DNA of 64,000 nt from Roseburia_C sp900315735 (GCA_052118425.1 JBQKHF010000002.1), one strand, 5' to 3'. Shown: positions 44,380-53,625, numbered from the stretch's first letter. Notes: generated by a model not told the origin, from the letters alone. Made by a program: numbers and translations.

Positions 44380-44949
44380 CTACACTTCCAGTTTCATTTC
44401 CGCTTCCTGTTCAGCCTGATGTTTGAATTCTTCCACCTGATCTTCATTCAGCACCGGAAGTTCGTCGATGGAATGTACACCAAAGCTCCGTAAGAATTCT
44501 TCCGTTGTACCAAATAACATTGGTCTGCCCGGAGCATCCAATCTTCCCACTTCATTAACCAGATTATATTCTACCAGTTTGCTTACTGCATGGTCGCAGG
44601 ATACGCCACGGATTTTTTCAATCTCTGCCTTGGTAATCGGCTGCTTATAAGCAATGATGGATAAGGTCTCTAACAGTACGTCTGTAAGGACACGTTTCTT
44701 CGGCTGTTTGGCAATCCGAATCAGATATTCATACATTTCATTCTTCGTACACATCTGATAAGCACCGTCCAGTTCGATAATCTGGATACCTCTTTCTTCC
44801 TGCTCATATTTCTGCTGAAGCGCTTCTATTTTCTTTTTGGTTTCCTGTTTGTCTAATTCAATTGCATTGGCAATTTTATCCAGTTCTACCGATTCCCCCA
44901 TGGTAAATAAAATTGCTTCTATAATTGCTTCATAATTCTTTTCTTCCAT
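44380..44949 (-). CDS. scpB: Segregation and condensation protein B
   Basis: 189 residues. This is the winged-helix kleisin partner of the SMC complex. EAIIEAILFTMGESVELDKI at the start, LLETLSIIAYKQPITKAEIE in the middle and LGRLDAPGRPMLFGTT-type wording (here VGRLDAPGRPMLFGTTEEFL) are typical. The ATG at 44949 has GAGGG upstream; one four codons earlier has none. It lies 23 bases after scpA. Confidence 0.97.
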   Translation of the reverse strand: MEEKNYEAIIEAILFTMGESVELDKIANAIELDKQETKKKIEALQQKYEQEERGIQIIELDGAYQMCTKNEMYEYLIRIAKQPKKRVLTDVLLETLSIIAYKQPITKAEIEKIRGVSCDHAVSKLVEYNLVNEVGRLDAPGRPMLFGTTEEFLRSFGVHSIDELPVLNEDQVEEFKHQAEQEAEMKLEV

Positions 44950-44972
44950 TACTACCCTCATATAATAAGAGT

Positions 44973-45722
44973 CTAGGCGGCAACCTTGGACTCTATTCTG
45001 ATATCATCAAATATTTTATCCTGATAAATGGTTATCTTGCCCATCTTCATCAACTCAAGCACCGCAAGGAAAGTCACAATAATCTCCATCTTGCCACACT
45101 GTGCTTCTAAAAGACTGCGGAAGCTGAAATGTGGATGTGACATTGCATACTGCTCTAAATATGCCATTTTATCAGAAAGTGATACTTCTTCTTTTTCAAT
45201 CTTGCCGAATTTGGAACGAACCGGGTCAATCTTATCTTCCTGCTTACGCATGATGGATTTGAAAATATCATTTAATTTCTTCAATGTGACATCTGCCATC
45301 AGTTCCTCTAAATCCACCGGTTCTTCATAGACAGCTACCTCATCCGGAATGGTCGGCTCTTTAAACATCACCTTTTCTGCATCCATCTGGCGGTCTTTCA
45401 ATTCATAGGAAATGCATTTATACATCTTATATTCCAAAAGCTGTTCTACCAGTTCTGCTCTCGGATCTTCTGCTTCCTCTTCTTCTGTCTCTTTTGCCGG
45501 AAGAAGCATCTTTGATTTAATATCAATCAGTGTGGCTGCCATGACTAAGAACTCACTCATAACATTTAAATCCTGCCGCTTCATTTCCCGGATATACTCC
45601 ATATACTGATTGGTAATCTCCACGATTGGGATATCATAGATATTTACTTTATTTTTATCCAGCAGATGAAGGAGCAAATCTAACGGTCCTTCGAACACCT
45701 GCAGCTTTACTGTTAATTCCAT
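44973..45722 (-). CDS. scpA: Segregation and condensation protein A (kleisin)
   Basis: 249 residues. The N-terminal LQVFEGPLDLLLHLLDKNKV binds the SMC neck, and VNIYDIPIVEITNQYMEYI follows. The middle is acidic, with ETEEEEAEDPRAELVEQLLEYK. The C-terminal winged helix has VTFLAVLELMKMGKITIYQ and binds the SMC head. GAGAGGT precedes the ATG. With scpB it forms the chromosome-condensing complex; smc itself is not in the window. Confidence 0.97.
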   Translation of the reverse strand: MELTVKLQVFEGPLDLLLHLLDKNKVNIYDIPIVEITNQYMEYIREMKRQDLNVMSEFLVMAATLIDIKSKMLLPAKETEEEEAEDPRAELVEQLLEYKMYKCISYELKDRQMDAEKVMFKEPTIPDEVAVYEEPVDLEELMADVTLKKLNDIFKSIMRKQEDKIDPVRSKFGKIEKEEVSLSDKMAYLEQYAMSHPHFSFRSLLEAQCGKMEIIVTFLAVLELMKMGKITIYQDKIFDDIRIESKVAA

Positions 45723-45829
45723 TTCAAAACCTCTCCGTTCTTTCCTAGCAAATCTATTTTAACGGTATCTTTAGAAAAACGCAAGTGTTTTTACAAGATT
45801 TAGTGTTTTCCACAACTTTATACCACTAA

Positions 45830-46687
45830 TTAAGCAATATCTTGTGGTTTTATAACCACGAACACAAGTTCTGCCCGGTTAAAGATTCTGATATGAAAGG
45901 TATGGGTTCCAAGCCCCCGGCTTACGATTACTTTCTTTCCGTCAAACTCAAAGGAGCCGGCATCATATTTCGGAAACCACTGAAACTGCGGAGAAATCAG
46001 GCTTCCAACGCCCGGAATCCGTATCAGTCCCCCATGATTGTGTCCACAAAGAGTCAAATCCGCTCCCCAGTCTGCATACTCTTTTGCATATCTTGGATTA
46101 TGTGCTAACAGCACCTGAAAGGCATTTTTCTTCTGCTTTGGAAGTGTTTCCTCAAGATAATCTTGTGGAAGCGGCACATCCACTCCTTTTTTATAACAGG
46201 ACAGTGGAATTTCAAGCCCGGTAACTGCCAATTCATCAAAGGCTTCTGTTTCATTATACAGCACATGGATTCCAAGCTCTTTTAATTTCTTTTCATAAGC
46301 AAAAAATTTTTCCTGATACTCACTTTTTCTTACGTGGGCACGGGATTCATGGTTTCCGTAAGAATAATAAACCGGTGCAATCCGGCTTAACTCTGCCAGT
46401 ACCTTTAAAGCAGTCTCATAAGTTGCACTTTTCTTGCTGACCACCATATCTCCGGGAATTAAAATCAGATCCGGATGTCCGTTTCTGATTGCATCCAAAA
46501 GCCGGGTGTTGTCTTTTCCATACTGAAAGCCATGCAAATCCGCCAGTACTGCTACCTTATACTCTTTTTGTACTTTACCACTTTTTATTTCATAATCCGT
46601 TCTTGTAAACTTTCTTAATTCCTGCCACTGCCAGATTATGTAAACCAAAATCACACATGCTATTACAGCAATAATTTTTAATAACAT
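45830..46687 (-). CDS. Membrane-anchored metallophosphoesterase
   Basis: 285 residues. An N-terminal helix (about 2-20) is followed by a calcineurin-like phosphoesterase domain. Metal motifs are VAVLADLHGFQYG, LILIPGDMVV, YSYGNHESR, LLAHNPRY and LTLCGHNHGG. It belongs to the YkuE/YaeI type that acts on phosphodiester or phosphomonoester substrates at the membrane. The substrate is not inferable. AAAGAGGTGA precedes the ATG. It diverges from the second carboxypeptidase gene. Confidence 0.92.
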   Translation of the reverse strand: MLLKIIAVIACVILVYIIWQWQELRKFTRTDYEIKSGKVQKEYKVAVLADLHGFQYGKDNTRLLDAIRNGHPDLILIPGDMVVSKKSATYETALKVLAELSRIAPVYYSYGNHESRAHVRKSEYQEKFFAYEKKLKELGIHVLYNETEAFDELAVTGLEIPLSCYKKGVDVPLPQDYLEETLPKQKKNAFQVLLAHNPRYAKEYADWGADLTLCGHNHGGLIRIPGVGSLISPQFQWFPKYDAGSFEFDGKKVIVSRGLGTHTFHIRIFNRAELVFVVIKPQDIA

Positions 46688-46785
46688 CTTTCACCTCTTT
46701 GTGCCGATAAAATAAACCATGCTCTGTCTGCATATTTCTTTCTCTTCTCTATTAAAATGTAATAGAACATACCGGAGGTATTCTT

Positions 46786-48090
46786 ATGCATACCATTCTT
46801 TCTATTTTCATAAGCCTGTCTCTTCTCAGCCCGACCTTTACACCGATAACTGCATCCTTTCCTGTTCTTACAGAAAACGAAACTCCTACGGAATCCGACA
46901 ATCCGTCCCCTGATGCTGCTCCTGATACTTCCATGCCAGATGCTTCCACTCCGGATGCTTCCACTCCGGATGCTGCTCCCGGTGCATCTGCTCCGGTCGC
47001 ATCTGCTCCGGTCGCATTATCCGCACCCAGTGCTCTTTTAATGGAAGCTTCTACCGGAACCATCATCTATGAAAAGGATGCTCATTCCATCCTGCATCCT
47101 GCCAGCATCACAAAAATCATGACACTGATTCTGATTTTCGATGCTCTGGACGCGCAAAAAATTGCCTTGGATGATGTTGTCACAGTTTCGGAACATGCAG
47201 CAAGCATGGGCGGCTCCCAGGTCTTCTTAGAACCGGGTGAAACCCAGACCGTCGATACCATGATAAAGTGTATCAGTGTTGCCAGTGCCAATGATGCCTG
47301 TGTTGCCATGGCTGAATTCATTGCCGGTTCGGAAGATGCCTTCGTTGCCCAGATGAACGAGCGGGCTGCCGGTCTTGGTATGAAAGATACAAACTTTGTC
47401 AACTGCTGTGGTCTTGACGTTGACAATCATATGACCAGTGCCTATGATGTCGCTTTAATGTCCCGGGAATTAATCACAAAATATCCGCAGATACATAACT
47501 ATTCCACCATCTGGATGGAAAATATTACCCATGTCACGAAAAAAGGCTCCTCCGAATTTGGTCTGACCAATACCAATAAACTGATCAAGCAATATGCCTA
47601 TGCCAACGGGTTAAAAACCGGTTCCACCGGTCTTGCCAAATACTGTGTCTCAGCCACTGCTGTAAAAGATGACATTGAACTCATCGCAGTTATCATGGCT
47701 GCCCCGGACTATAAAGTGCGTTTTGCAGATGCTTCTGCCCTTTTAGACTATGGCTTTTCCGTATGCCGCCTCTATCAGGATACCACACCGCCCGCTCTGC
47801 CGGAATTGCCTGTACGGGGTGGCACCGATAAAAAAGTCCATCTTTTCTATGAAGGAAACTTTTCTTTCCTTGATACTGCTGGAAATGACTTAAGCCTTAT
47901 CGAAAGAAACCTCTCTCTTCCGGAAGAAACAGAAGCTCCGGTTACACAGGGGAAAGAAGCCGGGACTCTTCACTATACATTAAATGGAAAAGAAATCGGT
48001 TCTATCCGGGTCTTATATGATACCAGCATCCCGAAAGCTACTTATCAGGACTATTTTCACGAAACCCTTACTTATTTTTTCTCCCTGTAA
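46786..48090 (+). CDS. D-alanyl-D-alanine carboxypeptidase with PDAS repeat linker
   Basis: 434 residues, a second S11 (DacF-like) enzyme. A signal peptide (about 1-24) is followed by a Pro/Asp/Ala/Ser-rich linker (about 34-78) containing tandem PDASTPDAS and ASAPVA units. The catalytic motifs are SITK at 107-110, SAN at 167-169 and KTG in ANGLKTGSTG. A C-terminal beta domain is present. GGAGGT precedes the ATG. It is on the opposite strand to its neighbours and converges on cls. The linker probably spans part of the wall. Confidence 0.93.
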   Translation: MHTILSIFISLSLLSPTFTPITASFPVLTENETPTESDNPSPDAAPDTSMPDASTPDASTPDAAPGASAPVASAPVALSAPSALLMEASTGTIIYEKDAHSILHPASITKIMTLILIFDALDAQKIALDDVVTVSEHAASMGGSQVFLEPGETQTVDTMIKCISVASANDACVAMAEFIAGSEDAFVAQMNERAAGLGMKDTNFVNCCGLDVDNHMTSAYDVALMSRELITKYPQIHNYSTIWMENITHVTKKGSSEFGLTNTNKLIKQYAYANGLKTGSTGLAKYCVSATAVKDDIELIAVIMAAPDYKVRFADASALLDYGFSVCRLYQDTTPPALPELPVRGGTDKKVHLFYEGNFSFLDTAGNDLSLIERNLSLPEETEAPVTQGKEAGTLHYTLNGKEIGSIRVLYDTSIPKATYQDYFHETLTYFFSL

Positions 48091-48138
48091 AACTTTCCGC
48101 TCCTGCAGAAACTGTTACCACTGGCAGAAGTTAGTAGC

Positions 48139-49674
48139 CTACAAAAGCGGAGCCAGCAGACGCAGACAGGTCTGTACAATTCGTACTCCCACAAATCTGT
48201 GTTTGCAGAATTCCAAATCAATCTGCTGTGACTGCTCGATTACCGCAAGTGTATCTTCTTTTAACTGCTGTACCGCCTCGGTCTTATAGCACCAGACTCC
48301 ACATTCAAAATGCAGATACATACTGCGGTAATCCAGATTGATGCTTCCAACAGTTGCAATTTTATTATCACAGACAAAGCTCTTGGCATGAATAAATCCC
48401 GGTGTATACTGATAAATTTTTACACCGCTTTCAATAAGAACACCATAATCTGCCTGCGTCAGAAGATATACAAATTTCTTATCCGGAATACCCGGTGTCA
48501 CAATCCGCACATCCACTCCGCGTTTTGCTGCATTCTGAAGGCTCACTAACATTTCGTGGTCAATAATCAGATACGGTGTGAAAATGTAGACATAGTTCTG
48601 TGCTGAATTAATAATATTCATGTATACATTTTCACCGGTATTTTCATGGTCTAACGGTGTGTCACTATATGGCTGCACATATCCAACAGATGGAATCTTT
48701 GCCACGTAGTCTGCATCCGGCCGGAACTTCTCATAATCTTCTGTAGAATTTAAAATATAATTCCACATTTCAAGAAACATGCAGGTAAAGCTCCATACAG
48801 CAGCACCCTTCATGCGGATTCCGGTATCCTTCCAGTATCCAAAACGTTCAATTTCATTGATATATTCATCCGCAATATTGATTCCGCCGGTAAATGCAAC
48901 ATTTCCATCAATTACAAGAATTTTTCTGTGGTCACGGTTATTCATAATAACTGCAAGTCTTGCCCGAAGAGGATTAAATGCTGCGCACTTGATTCCGATT
49001 TTCTGCAATTCTTTATAGAAATTATTCGGCAACGTAGTAATGCATCCTACATCATCATAAATCAGACGTACCTCTACGCCCTGCTCTACCTTTTCCTTCA
49101 AAAGCTGAATCAGCTCCCGGAACATCTTTCCATCATCCAAAATAAAATATTCCAGGAAAATAAATTTTTCTGCTTTCCGGATTTCCTCTAACATTGCCGG
49201 AAACATTTCTTCTCCGGAAACATAATAATTGGTCGTGGTATGCTCATAAACCGGAAAATGTGCCCAGTCACTGATATATGCCGACTGTCCAGCGGCAACC
49301 GGATCTTCTTCTGCCAGCCGTTCTCTGCATGCTTTATCTTCTGTAAGAAGCGGTTCTACTTCCTCATTTACGCGGTTCATTTTCTCTCTGGTCTTTCTGG
49401 TAAGCTCCGGTCTTCCAAATACCACATACAACAGCAGTCCGAGCAGCGGGAACATCAGAATAATAAATACCCATGCCAGCCGATATGCCGGATTCATCCT
49501 TCGATTTACAACGAATAAAGCTACGATGAATGCAAGTATATTGAGAATCAGGTTGATGTAAGTAGACATTTTACCAACTTCTAACAGCAGATAAAACAAA
49601 TATCCAAACTGAAGTAAAATAAGTAAAACTGTGATAAAAAGTCTGCTGATTAAAACTTTAAATATTTTCTTCAC
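48139..49674 (-). CDS. cls: Cardiolipin synthase
   Basis: 511 residues, typical for bacterial Cls. Two N-terminal membrane helices (about 8-30 and 38-58) are followed by a PLDc_N region (NPAYRLAWVFIILMFP) and two phospholipase D motifs. The first is HRKILVIDG with GGINIADEY after it. The second is HAKSFVCDNKIATVGSINLDYRS. Translation most likely begins at a GTG (49674), preceded by GGAGGG at eight bases; the open frame runs further upstream without an ATG and ribosome site. It joins two phosphatidylglycerols into cardiolipin. Confidence 0.95.
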   Translation of the reverse strand: MKKIFKVLISRLFITVLLILLQFGYLFYLLLEVGKMSTYINLILNILAFIVALFVVNRRMNPAYRLAWVFIILMFPLLGLLLYVVFGRPELTRKTREKMNRVNEEVEPLLTEDKACRERLAEEDPVAAGQSAYISDWAHFPVYEHTTTNYYVSGEEMFPAMLEEIRKAEKFIFLEYFILDDGKMFRELIQLLKEKVEQGVEVRLIYDDVGCITTLPNNFYKELQKIGIKCAAFNPLRARLAVIMNNRDHRKILVIDGNVAFTGGINIADEYINEIERFGYWKDTGIRMKGAAVWSFTCMFLEMWNYILNSTEDYEKFRPDADYVAKIPSVGYVQPYSDTPLDHENTGENVYMNIINSAQNYVYIFTPYLIIDHEMLVSLQNAAKRGVDVRIVTPGIPDKKFVYLLTQADYGVLIESGVKIYQYTPGFIHAKSFVCDNKIATVGSINLDYRSMYLHFECGVWCYKTEAVQQLKEDTLAVIEQSQQIDLEFCKHRFVGVRIVQTCLRLLAPLL

Positions 49675-49834
49675 CTTATTCCCTCCTCTTTCTTTTCTAC
49701 CCCTTATTTTATGCGTATTCCTCATTCTACCGCATTTTCTCCCAGAAATCAAATATCCGGTGCATTCCTTTCCCTCAGTCTCTTTTCCTCTGTCTCTTTC
49801 TCTCTGCTTTTTATCTCCTCCGGATTCTTTTCCT

Positions 49835-50725
49835 TTATCGAATCAGCCTCATGACATCCAGTCTTCCCCACCCCTGTGCATGTTTTGATTTTCCGGTATC
49901 CACACAAGTCTCATAAAGCCGCAGTTTTACCTCTGCCGGTTCAAGATTCGGATATCGGTTCAAAAGCACCGCCACGGCTCCTGCCACAACCGGTGTTGCC
50001 ATGGACGTGCCACTCTTTATTTCATAGCCATTTCCTACCCGCTTACAACTGACAATAGCAGTTCCCGGAGCCACTACTTCCGGTTTCATAATGCAGGCTT
50101 CCGTGGGGCCTCTTCCGCTATATCCCCGCATCAGCCCCAGATTTCTTACTTCTCCTTCCTCATCATCACTGCTGCCTACCGTAATAATTTTCCGGCACAA
50201 CCCCGGTATCGTGATACTTTTATCCTTCGGACCATTATTTCCGGCAGCAGCAACTACAACAATCCCGGCATCCCAGACCGCTTCAATTGCGGCTAACAAT
50301 TCCTCCTGCTCTTCCCTTCTGGCTGAGGAAAGCATTCCTACGGAAATATTTAAGATTCTTATATTCATTTTCTCATAATTTGCAATCAGCCATTTTAATG
50401 CAGATACCACCAGTCGGGTATTTCCTTTTCCCATGCGGTCTAATACTTTCATCGAAAATATCTGTGCACCCGGTGCCATTCCCCGGTAACGTCCATGGGA
50501 AGCAAAACCGGAACCTGCAATAATTCCGGAAACATGGGTTCCATGACCATTATCATCATAAGGCATCTTCTTTTCGCCTACATAATCACGAAATCCACAG
50601 ATTCGTTGTCCAAAATCAATATGTGTTCCAATCCCTGTATCCATCACAGCTACAGTGACATTATTTCCAATATATCCTAGTTTATGAGCTTCATTAGCCC
50701 TTGTAATCTGCCTGACCCGTTCCAT
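49835..50725 (-). CDS. S8 family serine peptidase (subtilase), no signal peptide
   Basis: 296 residues. The catalytic triad is Asp29 in AVMDTGIG, His61 in GHGTHVSGIIAG and Ser241 in SGTSMATPVVAG; the oxyanion Asn163 is in AAGNNG. No signal peptide and no prodomain are visible: the protein starts MERVRQITRANEAHKLG and enters the catalytic fold at once, as in intracellular subtilisins. It likely acts in the cytoplasm. The start is weakly supported by GGTG. It sits alone between cls and pnp. Confidence 0.93.
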   Translation of the reverse strand: MERVRQITRANEAHKLGYIGNNVTVAVMDTGIGTHIDFGQRICGFRDYVGEKKMPYDDNGHGTHVSGIIAGSGFASHGRYRGMAPGAQIFSMKVLDRMGKGNTRLVVSALKWLIANYEKMNIRILNISVGMLSSARREEQEELLAAIEAVWDAGIVVVAAAGNNGPKDKSITIPGLCRKIITVGSSDDEEGEVRNLGLMRGYSGRGPTEACIMKPEVVAPGTAIVSCKRVGNGYEIKSGTSMATPVVAGAVAVLLNRYPNLEPAEVKLRLYETCVDTGKSKHAQGWGRLDVMRLIR

Positions 50726-50855
50726 ACTGCACCATTTTATGTTTTCTTATAATATATGCAGTGCCATATTTTTGACCACCGGCAGAACCTTACGGATGTC
50801 CGAAAATGTATGTTTCTTACATGATATCTGATAAAAACAGATCTGATAGAACCAG

Positions 50856-50887
50856 AACTACGAGAAACACGCTTTGCGACTTTCTCA
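50856..50887 (-). repeat. Right-hairpin fragment of the palindromic element (copy C1)
   Basis: Minus strand GAGAAAGTCGCAAAGCG, then TGTTTCTCGTAGTT. It matches the right hairpin of copies A and B at nearly every base and follows the pnp terminator T-tract directly. Confidence 0.65.
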
Positions 50888-50890
50888 CAC

Positions 50891-50943
50891 AAAAAAGGCG
50901 TATACCCCTGTGGATTCTCATCCACAAAAGCATACGCCTCTTT
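50891..50943 (-). terminator. Intrinsic terminator of pnp
   Basis: Minus strand AGGCGTAT ... ATACGCCT, enclosing GTGGAT-GAGA-ATCCAC, then TTTTTT. It is a two-tier stem of good strength. Confidence 0.9.
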
Positions 50944-50950
50944 TCATTAA

Positions 50951-50973
50951 TGCGAACAGCGAAAAATCGCATA
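50951..50973 (+). repeat. Possible left-end fragment of the palindromic element (C2)
   Basis: TGCGAACAGCGAAAAATCGC, then AT, aligns with CGCGAGTAGCGAGAAAAATCGCAT of copy B, but it is in the opposite orientation to C1 and lies before the pnp terminator. It is short, so this is tentative. Confidence 0.3.
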
Positions 50974-50987
50974 TCACGAATCTGCAA

Positions 50988-53081
50988 TTAGTTCTGAGCT
51001 GGAACATCCTTAATGGAGAAGCTGATTCTTCCCATTCTGTCTTTGCCCATGCAGATACAGGTTACTGTATCACCAAGAGTCAGAACATCTTCTACATGTT
51101 CAATTCTCTCTTTTGCAATCTTGGAAATGTGAACCATTCCCTCTTTGCCCGGTGCAAATTCGATGAATGCACCAAATTCTTTGATGCTTACTACTTTACC
51201 TGTGAAAATCTGACCTTCTTCGAAATCAGTTGTAATGATACGAATCATGTCAGCAGCTTTCTCAAGCATTGCTTTATCGGTACCGCAGATGCTTACTGCA
51301 CCTTCGTCATTGATGTCAATCTTAACACCTGTACGGTCGATAATCTCGTTGATTGTCTTACCCTTCTGACCAACTACATCACCAATCTTAGCCGGGTCAA
51401 TCTGAACCTGAAGAATCTTCGGAGCATACTGTCCAACTTCTTTTCTTGGTTCAGCAATTGCTTTGGACATAACTTCGTCCATGATATAAAGTCTTGCTTC
51501 TCTGGTTCTTCTGATTGCTTCTTCTACGATAGGTCTTGTCAATCCGTGAATCTTAATATCCATCTGGATTGCAGTAATACCGTCATGTGTACCGGTTACC
51601 TTGAAGTCCATGTCTCCGAAGAAGTCCTCAAGTCCCTGAATATCGGTTAATACGATGTAATCATCATCTGTCTCACCGGTTACCAGACCACAGGAAATAC
51701 CTGCAACCATTTTCTTGATTGGAACACCTGCAGCCATAAGAGCCATACAGGATGCACAGGTAGATGCCATAGAGGTAGAACCATTGGATTCAAAGGTCTC
51801 GGATACGGCACGGATTGCATATGGGAATTCTTCCTCAGATGGAAGAACCGGAACCAATGCTTTCTCAGCCAGTGCTCCATGTCCGATTTCACGACGTCCC
51901 GGTCCTCTGGAAGGTTTTGTTTCTCCAACAGAGTAGGATGGGAAATTGTAATGGTGCATATATCTCTTGGTTGTAATATTTTCATCTAATCCATCAATTT
52001 TCTGAACTTCAGATAATGGAGCTAAGGTTACAACATCGCAAATCTGAGTCTGTCCACGGGTAAACATAGCAGAACCATGTACTCTAGGGATGATATCAAC
52101 CTCAGATGCCAGAGGACGAATCTGGTTGATTGCTCTTCCGTCCGGACGTTTGTGGTCTTTTAAAATCATCTTACGAACAGTCTTCTTCTGATACTGATAT
52201 ACAGCCTCACCAACTAATGGAAGCCACTCTTCGTTATCTGCAAATGCTTCTTCCATTTTCTCAGTTACTTTACGGATATTTTCATCTCTGGTCTGTTTGT
52301 CATCAGAGAATACTGCTACTTCCATCTCATCCGGTGTAACAATCTCACGCATAGCTGCAAACATTTCCTCCGGAACTGCACAGCTTGTATATTCATGTTT
52401 TGGCTTACCAACTTCGTTTACCAGTTTCATGATGAAATCATTGATGGTCTGGTTGATGTCGTGTGCCATGTAGATAGCTTCAATCATTTTATCTTCCGGA
52501 ATCTCATTTGCTCCGGCTTCAATCATGATTACTTTCTCTCTGGTAGACGCAACAGTCAACTGTAAATCACCATTGTCCCAAACTTCCTGAGATGGGTTGA
52601 TTACAAATTCACCATCTTTCATTCCGACCTGTGTCATTGCACATGGTCCGTCAAATGGAATGTCAGAAATGCAGGTTGCAATTGCAGAACCAAGCATTGC
52701 TACGATTTCCGGACGGCATTCCGGATCAACGCTCATAACGAGGTTGTTTAATGTTACATCATTACGATAATCCTTTGGGAATAACGGACGCATAGGTCTG
52801 TCAATTACACGGGAAGTAAGGATTGCATTCTCAGATGCCTTTCCTTCTCTCTTATTAAATCCGCCAGGGATTTTTCCTACTGCATAAGATTTCTCTTCGA
52901 ACTCTACGCTAAGAGGGAAAAAGTCGATTCCGTCTCTTGGCTTTTCAGATGCTGTTGCAGTAGATAATACAGTGGTATCACCGTAGTGCATGAATGCACA
53001 TCCATTTGCCTGTTTACCCACACGGTTAATGTCAACCGTAAGAGTTCTTCCGGCAAGTTCCATTGAATAACTCTGGTACAT
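50988..53081 (-). CDS. pnp: Polyribonucleotide nucleotidyltransferase (PNPase)
   Basis: 697 residues. A phosphorolytic 3'-5' exoribonuclease and polymerase. Two RNase PH-like domains are visible: the first with DGIDFFPLSVEFEEKSYAVG, the second with PSYSVGETKPSRGPGRREIG and SMASTCASCMALMAAGVP. The KH domain has IGDVVGQKGKTINEII, and the S1 domain has GKVVSIKEFGAFIEFAPGKEG. The length matches the family. AAGGAG precedes the ATG. It lies downstream of rpsO, as in most bacteria, with a terminator and a long leader stem-loop between. Confidence 0.98.
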   Translation of the reverse strand: MYQSYSMELAGRTLTVDINRVGKQANGCAFMHYGDTTVLSTATASEKPRDGIDFFPLSVEFEEKSYAVGKIPGGFNKREGKASENAILTSRVIDRPMRPLFPKDYRNDVTLNNLVMSVDPECRPEIVAMLGSAIATCISDIPFDGPCAMTQVGMKDGEFVINPSQEVWDNGDLQLTVASTREKVIMIEAGANEIPEDKMIEAIYMAHDINQTINDFIMKLVNEVGKPKHEYTSCAVPEEMFAAMREIVTPDEMEVAVFSDDKQTRDENIRKVTEKMEEAFADNEEWLPLVGEAVYQYQKKTVRKMILKDHKRPDGRAINQIRPLASEVDIIPRVHGSAMFTRGQTQICDVVTLAPLSEVQKIDGLDENITTKRYMHHYNFPSYSVGETKPSRGPGRREIGHGALAEKALVPVLPSEEEFPYAIRAVSETFESNGSTSMASTCASCMALMAAGVPIKKMVAGISCGLVTGETDDDYIVLTDIQGLEDFFGDMDFKVTGTHDGITAIQMDIKIHGLTRPIVEEAIRRTREARLYIMDEVMSKAIAEPRKEVGQYAPKILQVQIDPAKIGDVVGQKGKTINEIIDRTGVKIDINDEGAVSICGTDKAMLEKAADMIRIITTDFEEGQIFTGKVVSIKEFGAFIEFAPGKEGMVHISKIAKERIEHVEDVLTLGDTVTCICMGKDRMGRISFSIKDVPAQN

Positions 53082-53161
53082 ATCATTTCTCCTTTTTTGT
53101 ATACAGGATATTCCTGCTTATTATGGCAGAAGTTCCGAAATGGTGCTGTTTGCAGCCATCC

Positions 53162-53236
53162 GGAGGTGTATCGACCGAAACTACTGATTAATACAATCTG
53201 TAATTGCACTAATCAGTGGTCTCGGAATCGTCCTCC
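53162..53236 (-). promoter_or_regulatory. Long stem-loop in the pnp 5' leader
   Basis: On the minus strand CCGAGACCACTGATTA pairs with TAATCAGTAGTTTCGG (one G-U pair, one mismatch), with a 19-base loop. GGAGG and CCTCC extend the stem on the outside. It ends about 80 bases before the pnp start. In E. coli, RNase III cuts a pnp leader stem and PNPase then represses its own mRNA. The shape here is similar; the function is inference. Confidence 0.55.
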
Positions 53237-53304
53237 TGCCGTTCTTACTTTGCTGTACTGTAAGGCTTTAACTCTTGCAGCTCCTTACAGATACTTGGTA
53301 ACCG

Positions 53305-53332
53305 AAAAATAGAGCGGACATCTCCGCTCTAT
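53305..53332 (-). terminator. Intrinsic terminator between rpsO and pnp
   Basis: Minus strand ATAGAGCGGA, loop GATG, TCCGCTCTAT, then TTTTT. This is a perfect 10-bp stem. It would end most rpsO transcripts; read-through could feed pnp. Confidence 0.85.
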
Positions 53333-53358
53333 TCTATACGGTTTCCTTTTACAAGAAA

Positions 53359-53625
53359 TTACTTTCTTAAACCTAAACGTTCGATTAAAGAACGATATCT
53401 TTCAATATCAACTTTCTTTAAGTAAGCCAGTAAACGACGTCTCTGACCAACCATCTTTAAAAGTCCTCTTCTGGAATGATGATCCTTCTGATTTACTTTT
53501 AAGTGCTCATTCAGCTCATTGATTCTGGCTGTTAAAAGTGCAACCTGTACCTCTGGTGAACCTGTGTCTGCTGCAGTTTTACCATATTCTACGATGATTG
53601 CTTCTTTTCTTTCTTTTGATAACAT
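53359..53625 (-). CDS. rpsO: 30S ribosomal protein S15
   Basis: 88 residues. S15 nucleates the 30S platform by binding 16S rRNA. The sequence has the standard TGSPEVQVALLTARINELNEHL and HHSRRGLLKMVGQRRRLLAYL, ending RYRSLIERLGLRK. AAGGAGG is seven bases before the ATG. It has its own promoter about 90 bases upstream and a terminator downstream. Confidence 0.99.
   Translation of the reverse strand: MLSKERKEAIIVEYGKTAADTGSPEVQVALLTARINELNEHLKVNQKDHHSRRGLLKMVGQRRRLLAYLKKVDIERYRSLIERLGLRK

Noticed and set aside
46900..47020. Short tandem repeats as a separate repeat locus
   Set aside because: They encode the PDAS/ASAPVA linker of the carboxypeptidase and are described in that gene.
50874..51650. 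258-codon plus-strand open frame
   Set aside because: It runs across the pnp terminator and is antisense to pnp, with Ser/Asn/Cys-rich shadow composition.
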